Source of the DNA: Massilia sp. IC2-278
GTDB lineage: Bacteria > Pseudomonadota > Gammaproteobacteria > Burkholderiales > Burkholderiaceae_D
Length of the DNA: 64,000 nucleotides
Assembly: GCF_020708045.1 (NCBI RefSeq)
Contig: NZ_JAJFES010000002.1
Location: forward strand, 372,001-436,000
Reading direction: 5' to 3'
The position numbers and the translations under genes were made by a program. The stretch's first letter is position 1. Each line of letters starts with the position of its first letter. Positions 26,737-35,022 of the stretch are shown one piece after another. Under the pieces are notes generated by a model. It was not told the origin of the DNA. It saw only the letters and a list, made by a program, of their open reading frames with translations, and did no database searches.

Positions 26737-28089
26737 TCACTTCAGCTTTGCCGGCCCCTGGAACGCACCCTGGATCTCGCCCGCCGCTTGCTGCACCCGT
26801 TCGATTTCCTGCATGTCGGCGCCGCCTGGCCGGGTCGGCACGATGCGCGGCGTGATCAGGACGATGGTCTCGGTCGAGGTGCCGGAGTGCTCGTTGTTCG
26901 AGAACAGCTTGCCGACCACGGGCACGTCGCCCAGCAGCGGCACGCCGATGCGGCGCTGGCCCGCGGTCGCCTTGATCAGGCCACCGATCAGGATGGATTG
27001 CCCGTTGTCGGCCACCAGCTGGGTGTTCACCTCGGTGGTCTTCTTCGACGGGATGCCGCCCAGCAGGGTGCCCGAGCTGACTTCCGGCCGCACGCGCAGG
27101 GCGATGCGGCCATCGGCGTCGACCGAGGGCGTCACGCGCAGGATCACGCCGGTCTCCAGGAACTCGATGGTTTCGCTGGTGACGTTGTTGATGGTGGTGG
27201 TCACGCGGTAGCCCAGCTTGTCCCCGATATTCGTCGTCGCTTCCTGGTTTTCCAGGGTCAGCAGCTTCGGCGTGGCCAGGGTGCGTACCCGGCCCTTGTT
27301 GTTCAGCGCGTTCAGGAAGACGTCGACATTGTTGTTCACGAAGTTGAACACCAGCCCGGGCGTGGTGCGCTCGAGCAGGCGGCTGGTGCCGATGCGGTTC
27401 ACGCCGTCGCCGCTGAAGACCTTGTTCCACTCGATGCCGAAGTTCTCGTTCTCGTCGAGCGTGATCTCGAGGATCTTCGCCTCGATCATGATCTGCTGCG
27501 GCTGGGTGTCGATCTCGCGCAGCAGCGCCACGATGCGCGCCATGCCTTCCGGCGTGTCTTCCACCACCAGGGTGCGCCGCGAGGGCAGCACGGTGACCTT
27601 GCCGCCGCGGCTGACGTGCTTGGACAGGATGTCGGCCACCAGCTGCGGCTCCGAATACAGCACCTTCAGCGCGCGCACTTCCATGTTGGCGGAGACGGGC
27701 GCGCCGGCCGCGGCGCCGTCGGCCGGGTTCACGATCATGTAGCCGTTCTCGCGCGTGAGCACCTGGTAGCCGCCCGCCTCGGCGATCGCGAAGATCGCCT
27801 GGCGCGGCGTCATGTCGTACAGGCTGACGGCCACGTTGCCGGTGACGCCCTTGCCGAGCATGATGTTGACGCGCTCGTGGCGCGAGATCATCTCGAACAG
27901 CTCGGCGATCGGGGTGTCGCGGAACACAAAGGAGGTCGGCGCACCGAGCGGCGCCACCGTCGACGAGACCGCGGTGGCCGGCTGGGCCGGCGTTTGCGCC
28001 GGCGTGCGTTGCGCTGCGGCGTGCGCGGGGTTCGCAGCCAGGGCGGCGGCGCCCAGCAGAACGGCCATGGTGTGTGTGATGTGCTTCAT
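26737..28089 (-). CDS. mshL: MSHA-type pilus secretin MshL
   Basis: Outer-membrane secretin through which the pilus exits. The 450-residue product has a signal peptide (through NPAHAAAQ), an N-terminal domain with FVFRDTPIAELFEMISRHERVNIMLG (secretin N0-like), then a SPOR-free N1 domain with LPSRRTLVVEDTPEGMARIVALLREID and the conserved secretin core (GYRVTTTINNVTSETIEF, then DNGQSILIGGLI and PLLGDVPVVGKLFS near the end). The ATG at 28089 overlaps the stop of mshK by 4 bases; an upstream frame adds 33 residues that overlap it. Last gene of the pilus run. Confidence 0.9.
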   Translation of the reverse strand: MKHITHTMAVLLGAAALAANPAHAAAQRTPAQTPAQPATAVSSTVAPLGAPTSFVFRDTPIAELFEMISRHERVNIMLGKGVTGNVAVSLYDMTPRQAIFAIAEAGGYQVLTRENGYMIVNPADGAAAGAPVSANMEVRALKVLYSEPQLVADILSKHVSRGGKVTVLPSRRTLVVEDTPEGMARIVALLREIDTQPQQIMIEAKILEITLDENENFGIEWNKVFSGDGVNRIGTSRLLERTTPGLVFNFVNNNVDVFLNALNNKGRVRTLATPKLLTLENQEATTNIGDKLGYRVTTTINNVTSETIEFLETGVILRVTPSVDADGRIALRVRPEVSSGTLLGGIPSKKTTEVNTQLVADNGQSILIGGLIKATAGQRRIGVPLLGDVPVVGKLFSNNEHSGTSTETIVLITPRIVPTRPGGADMQEIERVQQAAGEIQGAFQGPAKLK

Positions 28090-28433
28090 TTGCGGCTCTC
28101 GTCCAGCAGCAGGACGCTGGTCACGCCACGCTTTTTCAGCGTGACGCCGCGTTCCTCCACCTTGATCAGTTGATAGTCGCCGAACCACTCGCCGCTGGCG
28201 AGGATCTGGCCATTGATGTTTGCCAGCGCGCGGCCGGGCGTGACCATCACGGCGCGCAGCTGGGGCGCTGGCGGCGGCGCGGGTTCCTGCGCCGGCTCGG
28301 CGGCGTCCGGCGCCTGTACCACCCGTGCCGCGGGCGCCGGGCGTGCGAACGGATCGCGCAGCGGCTGGGCTTGCGCCACATCCAGCAACGGCGGCAAGCA
28401 GGCGATAGCGATCACGAAAAGGAAGCGTTTCAC
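28086..28433 (-). CDS. mshK: MshK-like pilus biogenesis protein (GspC/PilP-like)
   Basis: A 115-residue exported protein with a signal sequence (MKRFLFVIAIACLPPLLDVAQAQ), a Pro/Ala-rich linker and a C-terminal beta domain: LRAVMVTPGRALANINGQILASGEWFGDYQLIKVEERGVTLKKRG. This layout and last domain match MshK and the homology region of GspC/PilP that links the inner-membrane complex to the secretin. It is overlapped by 4 bases with both neighbours, mshJ and mshL. Confidence 0.75.
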   Translation of the reverse strand: MKRFLFVIAIACLPPLLDVAQAQPLRDPFARPAPAARVVQAPDAAEPAQEPAPPPAPQLRAVMVTPGRALANINGQILASGEWFGDYQLIKVEERGVTLKKRGVTSVLLLDESRK

Positions 28434-29020
28434 GGCGCGTTCTCCTGGGTCTGGTAAGCCGCGATGCGGATGCGGATGGCTACCTGGCCGGGCGCGGTGC
28501 CGGTGCGCATGTCGAAGCCGGCGATCGACAGGTTCGGCTGCGAACGCTCGATCGCGTTCATCCAGGCCAGCAGGGCGCCATACGGGCCGCTGGCGTCGAC
28601 GTCGAAGCCCAGGCGCACGAAGCCGAGCGCCATCTCGTCGGGCGCCGGCGCGACGCCGTGCACGGTCACGCCCTGTTCGCGCGCCAGCGCACCGAGGCTG
28701 CCGACCAGGCGCACCTGGGCTTGGGCCGAGGTTTGTGCCGACGTTTGTGCCGATGCGTTGCCTGGCCCGGCGCCCAGCCGCTTCTCCAGTTGCCGGCTGT
28801 CGGCGGCCAGCTGGGCCAACTGGGCGGCGAGCAGGCGCGGATCGCCGGCCGCCTGCGCCAGCTGCGCCTGTTCGGCGCGTACCGCGCGCAGGGCCGTCAG
28901 CGGCGCGCGCAGCGCATAGAACCAGAGCGCGGCGCCGGCGATCAGCAGCAGGCCGGCGCCGGCCAGGTGCAGCTGGCGCGCCGGCAGCGCGGCGGCCTTG
29001 CGGATCCAGTCGGGATTCAT
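28430..29020 (-). CDS. mshJ: MshJ-like pilus assembly protein (GspM/PilO-like)
   Basis: A 196-residue bitopic membrane protein. One N-terminal helix (AGAGLLLIAGAALWFYAL) is followed by a coiled-coil stretch (residues about 45-80: LRAVRAEQAQLAQAAGDPRLLAAQLAQLAADSRQLEKR), a short Ala/Ser/Gln spacer and a ferredoxin-like domain (VHGVAPAPDEMALGFVRLGFDVDASGPYGALLAWMNAIE). This is the GspM/PilO plan and position of MshJ. Overlaps the neighbours by 4 bases on each side. Confidence 0.75.
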   Translation of the reverse strand: MNPDWIRKAAALPARQLHLAGAGLLLIAGAALWFYALRAPLTALRAVRAEQAQLAQAAGDPRLLAAQLAQLAADSRQLEKRLGAGPGNASAQTSAQTSAQAQVRLVGSLGALAREQGVTVHGVAPAPDEMALGFVRLGFDVDASGPYGALLAWMNAIERSQPNLSIAGFDMRTGTAPGQVAIRIRIAAYQTQENAP

Positions 29021-29664
29021 GGCGCCTCCTGGCGTTTGACGAGCGATGCGGAAGCGCTGAAGCCGACGGCGCCGCCCTCTTCTTCCGCGGCGGTACTGCT
29101 GTTCAGGAAGCGCACCTCCGACAGCGCCGGGTCGGCGGCGAGGGCGGCGAGGAAGGCCGTCATCGCCGCGTCGTCGAGCGCGCCGCCGGTGATCTCGACC
29201 TGGGTGCCGAGGCGCCAGGCCTGGGGCGTGCCGGTCTGCAGCGCGCGTGCCTGCACCGTGCCCGGCGGCAGCGGCGACGGCGGCGCCTGCAGGGTTTCCT
29301 GGGTGCGCGCCAGGCGCAAGGTCTGGAACCAGACCCGCTCGTTCAGGGCATGGTCGAGCACCTGCGCCAGCGCCGCCACTTCGCCGGTGCCGCGCAGGCC
29401 GGCCAGCGCATCCAGGTTCTCGGCCAGCGCATCCTTGCGTGCCTGCGCACCCGTGAGCTGGGTGCGCATGGCGCCGGCCTGCAGCGAAGCGGCGCGCTCC
29501 TGTTCCAGGCGCGGCGTTTCCACCGCCAGGCGCCAGTGCAAAAAGGCGCTGGCGCCGCCGCCCACGAGCAGCAGCGCCGCCAGCGCCGCGCCATAGGCGG
29601 CCAGGGTACGGCGCACGCGCAGGCCTTCGCGCCAGCTGCGCGGGATCATGTCGATATCAGCCAC
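29017..29664 (-). CDS. PilN-like pilus assembly protein (MshI2-like)
   Basis: A 215-residue protein with one N-terminal membrane helix (AAYGAALAALLLVGGGASAFL), a coiled region and a PilN/GspL-C-like domain (TQVEITGGALDDAAMTAFLAALAADPALSEVRFLN). It forms the inner-membrane platform with MshI and MshJ. The start is a GTG at 29664, backed by GGAGG 5 bases before; the ATG five codons on is 20 bases from that site. It overlaps the mshI stop by 8 bases. The name varies in the literature (MshI2, MshN-like), so no symbol is assigned. Confidence 0.75.
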   Translation of the reverse strand: MADIDMIPRSWREGLRVRRTLAAYGAALAALLLVGGGASAFLHWRLAVETPRLEQERAASLQAGAMRTQLTGAQARKDALAENLDALAGLRGTGEVAALAQVLDHALNERVWFQTLRLARTQETLQAPPSPLPPGTVQARALQTGTPQAWRLGTQVEITGGALDDAAMTAFLAALAADPALSEVRFLNSSTAAEEEGGAVGFSASASLVKRQEAP

Positions 29665-30754
29665 GGGCGCCTCCCCGCAGCGCCAGGCCGGCGGCCAGGG
29701 CGATGGCGTGCGCCTCGCCCACCGCCGCCCCCGGCGCGCCATGGAAAGCCTTGAACGGATCGAGCAGCTCGACCGGCAGGCGCACCAGTTCGCCGATGCG
29801 CTCGCCGATGTGGCGGTAGCGCGCCACGCTGCCGTTCAGGTAGACGCGGCTGATGCTGCTGCCGCGCGTGCGCGACGCCACGTACACCTGGGTGCGCACC
29901 AGCTCCTCGGCCAGCGCCGCGAATTCCTGGTACAGGATCTCGCGCACGGTACGGCCGATGTCGGGCTGGGCGCCGCCGCCCTGGGGAGCGCCGGCCGGGG
30001 TGCCGATGCCGTGCTCGCGCAGCAGCGCCAGCGCCACCTCGTTGTCCAGCCCCAGCGCGCGCGACAGGCGCTCGACCAGCTGCTGCTCGCCGAAGTCGAT
30101 CTCGCGGTCGAGCATCAGGCGCCGGCCCCAGATCACGGTCAGATAGCTCTTGCTGGCGCCGAAGTTAATCAGGAGGACCGACTGGTCGAAGTCTTCCTGC
30201 ATTGCCGCCAGCAGGCGCGCGATCGCGGCCGGGCCGATGTCGAGCGCCACCGGCTCCAGGCCGGCGCCGCGCAGGGTGTCCAGGTAGGCCAGCACGTTCT
30301 TCGACGCCGCCACCGCCGCCAGCACCTGGCGTTCCGATCCCGCCGCCTCCACGCTGCGCACCTGGTAGTAATCGACCACCGATTCGGCGGCGGCCGCACC
30401 GAGCTGCTCGCGCACGGCCTTGGCTACCGCCTGCCCTTCGTTCTGCCCGTTCGGCACGTGCACCGTCAGCGGCAGGATCCGCACTTCGCTCGGCGCCAGC
30501 ACCGACACCACGCGCCGTCCGGCAAACGGCGCGGCGTGCAGGGCGTCGCGCACGAAGCGCTTCAGGCGCGGCGCATCGGCCAGCAGCTGCGCACGCTCCA
30601 CCGGGTAGGGCAGCGAGACGGCTGCGCGCACGCCTGGCCCTGCCGGCGACGGCATGGCCTGCAGCAGGTTCAGGCGCTGGGCCGCGAAGTCGAGGCCGAT
30701 CGGCGCCGGCGCCGCGGCGCCGCGCTCCTTCAGCGATGCGAGCCAGGCCTTCAT
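29657..30754 (-). CDS. mshI: MshI-like pilus assembly ATPase-fold protein (PilM-like)
   Basis: A 365-residue cytoplasmic protein of the actin-like PilM/MshI type. It has an N-terminal GLDFAAQRLNLLQ strand, LPLTVHVPNGQNEGQAVAKAVREQLG and, in the second half, LINFGASKSYLTVIWGRRLMLDREIDFGEQQLVERL, which corresponds to the PHOSPHATE2-like loop of the family. PilM-type proteins dock PilN at the membrane. The ATG at 30754 overlaps the stop of the GGDEF gene by 4 bases; upstream in-frame codons read through that gene as noise. Confidence 0.82.
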   Translation of the reverse strand: MKAWLASLKERGAAAPAPIGLDFAAQRLNLLQAMPSPAGPGVRAAVSLPYPVERAQLLADAPRLKRFVRDALHAAPFAGRRVVSVLAPSEVRILPLTVHVPNGQNEGQAVAKAVREQLGAAAAESVVDYYQVRSVEAAGSERQVLAAVAASKNVLAYLDTLRGAGLEPVALDIGPAAIARLLAAMQEDFDQSVLLINFGASKSYLTVIWGRRLMLDREIDFGEQQLVERLSRALGLDNEVALALLREHGIGTPAGAPQGGGAQPDIGRTVREILYQEFAALAEELVRTQVYVASRTRGSSISRVYLNGSVARYRHIGERIGELVRLPVELLDPFKAFHGAPGAAVGEAHAIALAAGLALRGGARG

Positions 30755-31917
30755 GCGTTGCCGCCTTCCGTGCTGCTGCGGATCGCGTTGCCGCCGGCGT
30801 GCTTGGCCGCGTACAGCAACTCGTCGGCTGCCTTGTAGGCGGCGTCGAAAAGGAGGCCCTGCGCCGGCAGGCGCACCAGGCCCAGGCTGACGGTCGGCGC
30901 CAAACCCGGAGCGATATCCGAAGCGAAACCCGCGAGCAGCGTGCCGTCCGCCACCTTGGCCAGCGCCGCTTCGATGCGCGCCGGCGTGCCGGCGCCGTAC
31001 ATCAGCAGCGCGAATTCGTCGCCGCCCAGGCGCGCCAGGTATTCGGCCTCGCCGTCGAGGTGGGCAAAGGCGGCCTGCACCGCGCGCAGGACCGCGTCGC
31101 CGCAGCCGTGGCCGTGGTTGTCGTTGATGGCCTTGAAGCGGTCGATGTCGAACAGGGCGAACCAGCTGTCGGCGCCCAGCGCACGGTGGCGCGCCAGCGC
31201 GTGCTCGAAGTCGCGTTCGATGTGGCGCCGGTTCCAGGCGCCGGTCAGGTGGTCGCGGTTGGCCAGCTCGGTTAGCTCGCGCTGGGCTTGCTCCAGGTGA
31301 AAGCGCAGCGCCAGGTCGTGCTTGCGCAGCTGCAGGGCGCGCGCCACCAGGGCCAGCGAGATCACCGCGGCCACCAGCATCAGGCATTGCAGCACCCACA
31401 GGTCGAGCGCGGCGAAGCGGTAGCGGCCCAGCCAGGTCGAGACCGTGAACATCAGGTAGATGGCGCCGGTGGTCGCCGCCGCTTCGCGCAGGCCCCAGGG
31501 CACGACCGGCACCAGCATGATCAGCACCGCTACGCTCAGGAGCAGCATGGCGTGCAGCTGGCCCGAGCGCTGCGCCAGCAGCACCAGCGAGGAACCGCAG
31601 ACCACCAGCAGCAGCGTCGCCAGCAGATACAGGGCGCGCAGCTGCTCGACCTTCGCGCTCGACAGGTAGACGTGCAGGGCCAGCAGGCACAGCAGCGAAT
31701 AGGTGTAGGTGTAGGCGCTGCCGAGGTCGAACGCGGCCGACATGGCGGCGGCCAGGCCTAGGAACAGCAGGGCGACCAGGCTGAGCAGGGCCACGCCGCG
31801 CCGGGTTTCGCGGGTGATGACGGGGGCAGCATAGGCGCGCAGCTCCGGCGCCCCGAAATCGAGGCAGGACCAGGCGCTGGCGACGTTGCCGGCGAGGGTG
31901 AAGGCAGGTGTATTCAT
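30751..31917 (-). CDS. Membrane-bound diguanylate cyclase (GGDEF) within the pilus operon
   Basis: Makes c-di-GMP from two GTP. The 388-residue protein has six or seven N-terminal membrane helices (residues about 41-195) and a C-terminal GGDEF domain: LTELANRDHLTGAWNRRH, FDIDRFKAINDNHGHGCGD and the active site GGDEF at 298-302, all with intact key residues. The inhibitory site (RxxD five residues before GGDEF) is GEAE here, so product inhibition is probably lost. The N-terminal part (ETRRGVALLS...) may sense something in the membrane. It overlaps mshI by 4 bases and follows the pilin genes, so it is a true operon member. Confidence 0.9.
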   Translation of the reverse strand: MNTPAFTLAGNVASAWSCLDFGAPELRAYAAPVITRETRRGVALLSLVALLFLGLAAAMSAAFDLGSAYTYTYSLLCLLALHVYLSSAKVEQLRALYLLATLLLVVCGSSLVLLAQRSGQLHAMLLLSVAVLIMLVPVVPWGLREAAATTGAIYLMFTVSTWLGRYRFAALDLWVLQCLMLVAAVISLALVARALQLRKHDLALRFHLEQAQRELTELANRDHLTGAWNRRHIERDFEHALARHRALGADSWFALFDIDRFKAINDNHGHGCGDAVLRAVQAAFAHLDGEAEYLARLGGDEFALLMYGAGTPARIEAALAKVADGTLLAGFASDIAPGLAPTVSLGLVRLPAQGLLFDAAYKAADELLYAAKHAGGNAIRSSTEGGNA

Positions 31918-31932
31918 GGCCAGTGGTGTGGA

Positions 31933-32853
31933 TCAGGTACAGCGCTTGTAATAGCGCAGGGACAGTTCGGGCTTGTTCGAACCGTCGAAGCTGATGAAGG
32001 GGACGTTCGACAGCGCTGTCGGTTTCAGCAGCAGGCCGTAGTTGGTCTTGGCATTGCTGGCCCAGCCCTGCACCAGGGTGTCGATGCGCAAGGTGTAGGT
32101 GCCGTTGTAGGCGCCGCTGCCCGGATCGATGACGACGCTGGCGGCAGGCGTTTCCACGTAGTCGCCGCCCGGAGTCGCCCAGGGCGTGGCATCGCCGCGC
32201 GGGCTGGTCCAGCTTGCGTTCTTGGTCCACTCGCGGGTGAGGCGGTGCACCGACAGCAGGCGGCCCGGCTGGCTGTTGTTGCCCGATTTTTTGGTGAGCT
32301 TGAGGTCGGCCTGGATGATCGAGGCGCGGTCCAGTTCCGGCGACAGCTTGAACAGTATTAGCGGATGCGCCGCGTCCTCGGTGGCGGTGAGGGTGTCGGC
32401 GTTCGCCAGGTTGACCGTGCCGTTCTTGACGATGGTGGTGTCCTCGTCGCCCTTGCCGATGAAGGTCGCCGCCTTCGGGTTGTCCAGGTCGATCATCTGC
32501 ATGGCGCGCGTGAGCGCCACTACCGACTTGCGCTCAGTGGTGGCGGTGATGCTGACGGTGAGGATGCCCTTGCTTTCCCTAGCGCTGCCGACGGTGACGC
32601 TGCCGCCGGGGAGTTTCAAGGTGCCGTAGGCGGCTTCGTCGTCGTCGCAATCGTCGACCGAGCCGCGCCATTTGGCCACTTGCAGACCGCTGGCGGCGAG
32701 GTAGCGCGCCACCTCGACGTCGTACTGGGCATCGACAGTGGACACGTTCATGCTGCCTTCGCGCGCCATCGTATACGCGAGCGCGCCGATCACGGCCAGC
32801 GTCAGTGCCACGGGCAGCAGCAGAATGCCGCGCTGGGGCATGGCGGCCGTCAC
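31933..32853 (-). CDS. mshP: Minor pilin-like protein (MshP position) with a DNRLRE domain
   Basis: A 306-residue protein. The N-terminal hydrophobic stretch (RGILLLPVALTLAVIGALAYTMAREGSMNVS) and the position match MshP/PilX-type minor pilins, although a classic G-FTLIE cleavage site is not present (the Glu5 is missing). The C-terminal 165 residues form a DNRLRE domain: DTTIVKNGTVNLANADTL, LFKLSPELDRASIIQADLKL, LSVHRLTREWTKNASWTSP, TLRIDTLVQGWASNAKTNYGLLLK and a PELSLRYY end. DNRLRE is usually found on surface proteins, so the domain may be exposed on the pilus tip. It overlaps the next gene by 4 bases. Confidence 0.78.
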   Translation of the reverse strand: MTAAMPQRGILLLPVALTLAVIGALAYTMAREGSMNVSTVDAQYDVEVARYLAASGLQVAKWRGSVDDCDDDEAAYGTLKLPGGSVTVGSARESKGILTVSITATTERKSVVALTRAMQMIDLDNPKAATFIGKGDEDTTIVKNGTVNLANADTLTATEDAAHPLILFKLSPELDRASIIQADLKLTKKSGNNSQPGRLLSVHRLTREWTKNASWTSPRGDATPWATPGGDYVETPAASVVIDPGSGAYNGTYTLRIDTLVQGWASNAKTNYGLLLKPTALSNVPFISFDGSNKPELSLRYYKRCT

Positions 32854-33308
32854 AGGTCGGACCCCATACGCACGCTGGCGGCGGTGCTGGTGCTGGCGCT
32901 GCCGCGCGCCAGGTCCAGGCGCACGGTCAGCAGCGGCTGGCCGGCTTCGGTACTGGACGCGGTGAGGGAAAAGCTGTTCACCGATTCAGCCAACACATAG
33001 CTGTCCTTGCCTTGCTGCTCGACCAGCATGCCGTCGGCCACGCTGTAGACGGCTGGTTTCAGCCATTCGCTGCTGGGTTTGTCGGTCAGGGCGGGACCGG
33101 CGGCGGTGCTGCGGATGCGCGCGGCGATGCGGTCGAGGGCGAAGTCGGCGTCGCGTTCCAGCGCCACCTGGTCGGCGGCCACGCGCGCGGCGGCGCCGGC
33201 GCTTTGCAGCATCGGCCCCAAAGGCGCCAGCACCAGTGCGCCGATGGCCAGCCCGAGCAGCAGTTCGGCCAGGCTCAGGCCGCGCGCACGCAGGAGGCGC
33301 CGGGTCAC
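32850..33308 (-). CDS. mshO: Minor pilin (MshO-like)
   Basis: A 152-residue prepilin. A short basic leader (TRRLLRARG) is followed by LSLAELLLGLAIGALVLAPLGPML, with Glu5 of the mature chain present. The body is short and beta-rich. The start is a GTG at 33308 that overlaps the stop of the preceding gene in a GTGA; upstream in-frame residues read through that gene and are noise. MshO-like by position (between mshD and mshP). Function in the family is pilus tip assembly. Confidence 0.78.
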   Translation of the reverse strand: MTRRLLRARGLSLAELLLGLAIGALVLAPLGPMLQSAGAAARVAADQVALERDADFALDRIAARIRSTAAGPALTDKPSSEWLKPAVYSVADGMLVEQQGKDSYVLAESVNSFSLTASSTEAGQPLLTVRLDLARGSASTSTAASVRMGSDL

Positions 33309-33733
33309 CGCGCCACCATCGTGGTGAAAGAATAGCCCTTGTCGGAACTGAGGGCGATATGCAGCATGGCCGCCTCGCGCCGGTTCTGGGCGCTGCCGGA
33401 AGTCAGGAACACGGTGTTCGTACCAGTCTGCTCGCACAGCGAAATGACGAGCTGGCGCGTGACGCCGGCGCAGGCGGCATCGGCGGGCAATGCGTAGCTG
33501 GCCGCATTGTCCTGCGCGGCAGCCAGCCACAGCGTCTGGTAGGGTTCGGCCAGGATCGCTTCCATCGTGTTCTTCATGCAGCGCAGTTCGCGTGCCTTGT
33601 CGACGCTGGCGGCCGATACCATCAGGCCGTTCGTCAGCGCGTCCATCATCGGCACCGCGCAGATCGCCAGCACGAGTACGGCGACCATGACTTCCATGAA
33701 CGAGAAGCCATGCTGGCGCAGGCGCGCCGTCAC
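33305..33733 (-). CDS. mshD: Minor pilin (MshD-like)
   Basis: A 142-residue prepilin: a leader TARLRQHG then FSFMEVMVAVLVLAICAVPMM with the expected Glu5. The body contains Cys pairs (CMKN and CAGV..LCEQ) that may form a disulfide. It overlaps the next gene in GTGA and the preceding one by 4 bases (33730-33733). By order (A, C, D, O, P) it holds the mshD position. Role is in priming or capping the pilus. Confidence 0.8.
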   Translation of the reverse strand: MTARLRQHGFSFMEVMVAVLVLAICAVPMMDALTNGLMVSAASVDKARELRCMKNTMEAILAEPYQTLWLAAAQDNAASYALPADAACAGVTRQLVISLCEQTGTNTVFLTSGSAQNRREAAMLHIALSSDKGYSFTTMVAR

Positions 33734-34314
33734 AGGCTCACCCGCCCGGTGACCGGCGCCACGCGCACCACGCGTTCGGCATTGCCGTAGCGGATGGTGA
33801 TGCGGGCTTCTTCCTTCAGCGGGGAGATATCCTTGGTACCCAGCAGCAGGCCGAGCGGCAGGCCGAGTATCTTGGCGGGGGCGATATCGACCGGCACGCC
33901 GTCCGGACCGAAATAGGCGCCGTTGGTCACCGCGCCGCTCTGGTACTTGAATACGGAACTGACGACGGTTGCCAGCGGCATGCCGTCCCTGGAAAAATTG
34001 AACTGGTAATCGCGCTTGTCGATGGGGTGGGCCGCCGTGGTGCCGCTGCCGGAAGCTGCCGGCTGGTAGACGCGTAGGGCCTGGCTGGCGGCATCGACGA
34101 CGACGATCTGGTAGGTACCGGTGCGCACCGCCTCTCGTTGGGCGAAGCGCACGGCCTGGGCGATGTCGCCGGCGGCCGCGTCAGCGGCAAAGTCGGCCTG
34201 CGGATCGGCCTTGGGAACGACGATGGCGGCCGCGACGCCGAGAATGGCAACGACCACCAGCATCTCGGCCAAGGTAACACCTGCATACCGAAGGGCAGGG
34301 CAAACCGTCACCAT
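33730..34314 (-). CDS. mshC: Minor pilin (MshC-like)
   Basis: A 194-residue prepilin of the GspH/MshC type: a leader ending RYAG, then VTLAEMLVVVAILGVAAAIVVP with Glu5. The body has DIAQAVRFAQREAVRTGTYQIVVVDAASQALRVY, typical of GspH-like minor pilins. The ATG at 34314 is the nearest that gives a normal 12-residue leader; upstream in-frame codons have no sense. Follows mshA by 13 bases. Overlaps mshD by 4 bases. Confidence 0.82.
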   Translation of the reverse strand: MVTVCPALRYAGVTLAEMLVVVAILGVAAAIVVPKADPQADFAADAAAGDIAQAVRFAQREAVRTGTYQIVVVDAASQALRVYQPAASGSGTTAAHPIDKRDYQFNFSRDGMPLATVVSSVFKYQSGAVTNGAYFGPDGVPVDIAPAKILGLPLGLLLGTKDISPLKEEARITIRYGNAERVVRVAPVTGRVSL

Positions 34315-34327
34315 GGCCCGGCTGTGT

Positions 34328-34894
34328 TTATTTTGCCGACAAGGCAGTCGTGCCGTCACGTGCCATGTTGCTGCTGTTGATCTGCAGCGTGCCAGTGTCG
34401 TTGACGAAGCGCCAGCCAACGGTGGCCGCGCCAGGCGTCGGCGTTGCCGTCGCTGCCGTGGCGACGACAACCGCATTCGAGCCGGTGATCGGCTCGGACG
34501 GGATCGCGCGAATGTACGGGCCAAAGCTGTAGCCGGCGGCGGCAGTTGCGCAGGTGTGGCCACTCAGGCTGCTGTACTTGGTCAACTGGTCGGTGAAGGT
34601 GGTGGCGTTGTTGTCCGCCGTCGAGCCACCGCCACTATCCGGGCAGGTTGGTGCGGTGCTACCGGTCACCGGCGCCTTCGATGGATAACGGCCGTTGTGC
34701 TGGACACGGTAGAGTTCAATCGCCGAGCGCATCGTAGTCAGGTTGGCCAGGGCGGCCGATTCCTGGGCATCGCCCGAGGTATTCGAAAACTGCGGAATCG
34801 CAATCGCCGCCAGGATGGCGATGATGATCACGACGATCAGGAGCTCGATGAGCGTGAAGCCTTTGGCGGCGTATTGGCGAATGATAGTGGTCAT
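34328..34894 (-). CDS. mshA: MSHA-like major type IV pilin
   Basis: A 188-residue prepilin, most likely the main pilus subunit. The leader TTIIRQYAAKG is followed by FTLIELLIVVIIIAILAAIAIPQFS, the perfect type IVa/GspG helix start. The body has a long helix (ALANLTTMRSAIELYRVQHNGRYPSK) and a Cys pair (CPDSGGG and TCATAAAG) in a Thr/Ser/Ala-rich region. The ATG at 34894 is used; an upstream frame adds 20 residues without pilin leader character. A possible sigma-54 promoter is about 80 bases upstream. First of the pilin genes. Confidence 0.88.
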   Translation of the reverse strand: MTTIIRQYAAKGFTLIELLIVVIIIAILAAIAIPQFSNTSGDAQESAALANLTTMRSAIELYRVQHNGRYPSKAPVTGSTAPTCPDSGGGSTADNNATTFTDQLTKYSSLSGHTCATAAAGYSFGPYIRAIPSEPITGSNAVVVATAATATPTPGAATVGWRFVNDTGTLQINSSNMARDGTTALSAK

Positions 34895-34975
34895 TTTAGT
34901 AAGTGGATGGGTTAAGGAGCGTTTGCTTAACGGCAAATTCTTAACGTGTGGCAACGAAGAGTAACATGAACGGCA

Positions 34976-34991
34976 AGCATTTTAATTGCCA
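34976..34991 (-). promoter_or_regulatory. Candidate sigma-54 promoter upstream of the major pilin
   Basis: Minus strand reads TGGCAATTAAAATGCT: the -24 GG and -12 GC are exactly 10 bases apart and the match is TGGCA...TGCT, weaker than the promoter at 26610. The -12 is near 34977, so transcription would start about 71 bases before the ATG at 34894. It lies in a 128-base AT-rich gap between mshG and mshA, where a separate strong promoter for the pilin is expected. Confidence 0.42.
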
Positions 34992-35022
34992 CCGCGCATT
35001 AACTTTTGCAAATTGTTGCTTT

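Noticed and set aside
31933..32853. A separate secreted DNRLRE protein unrelated to the pilus
   Set aside because: The gene overlaps mshO by 4 bases and sits 15 bases before the GGDEF gene in the same run, with a pilin-like hydrophobic start.
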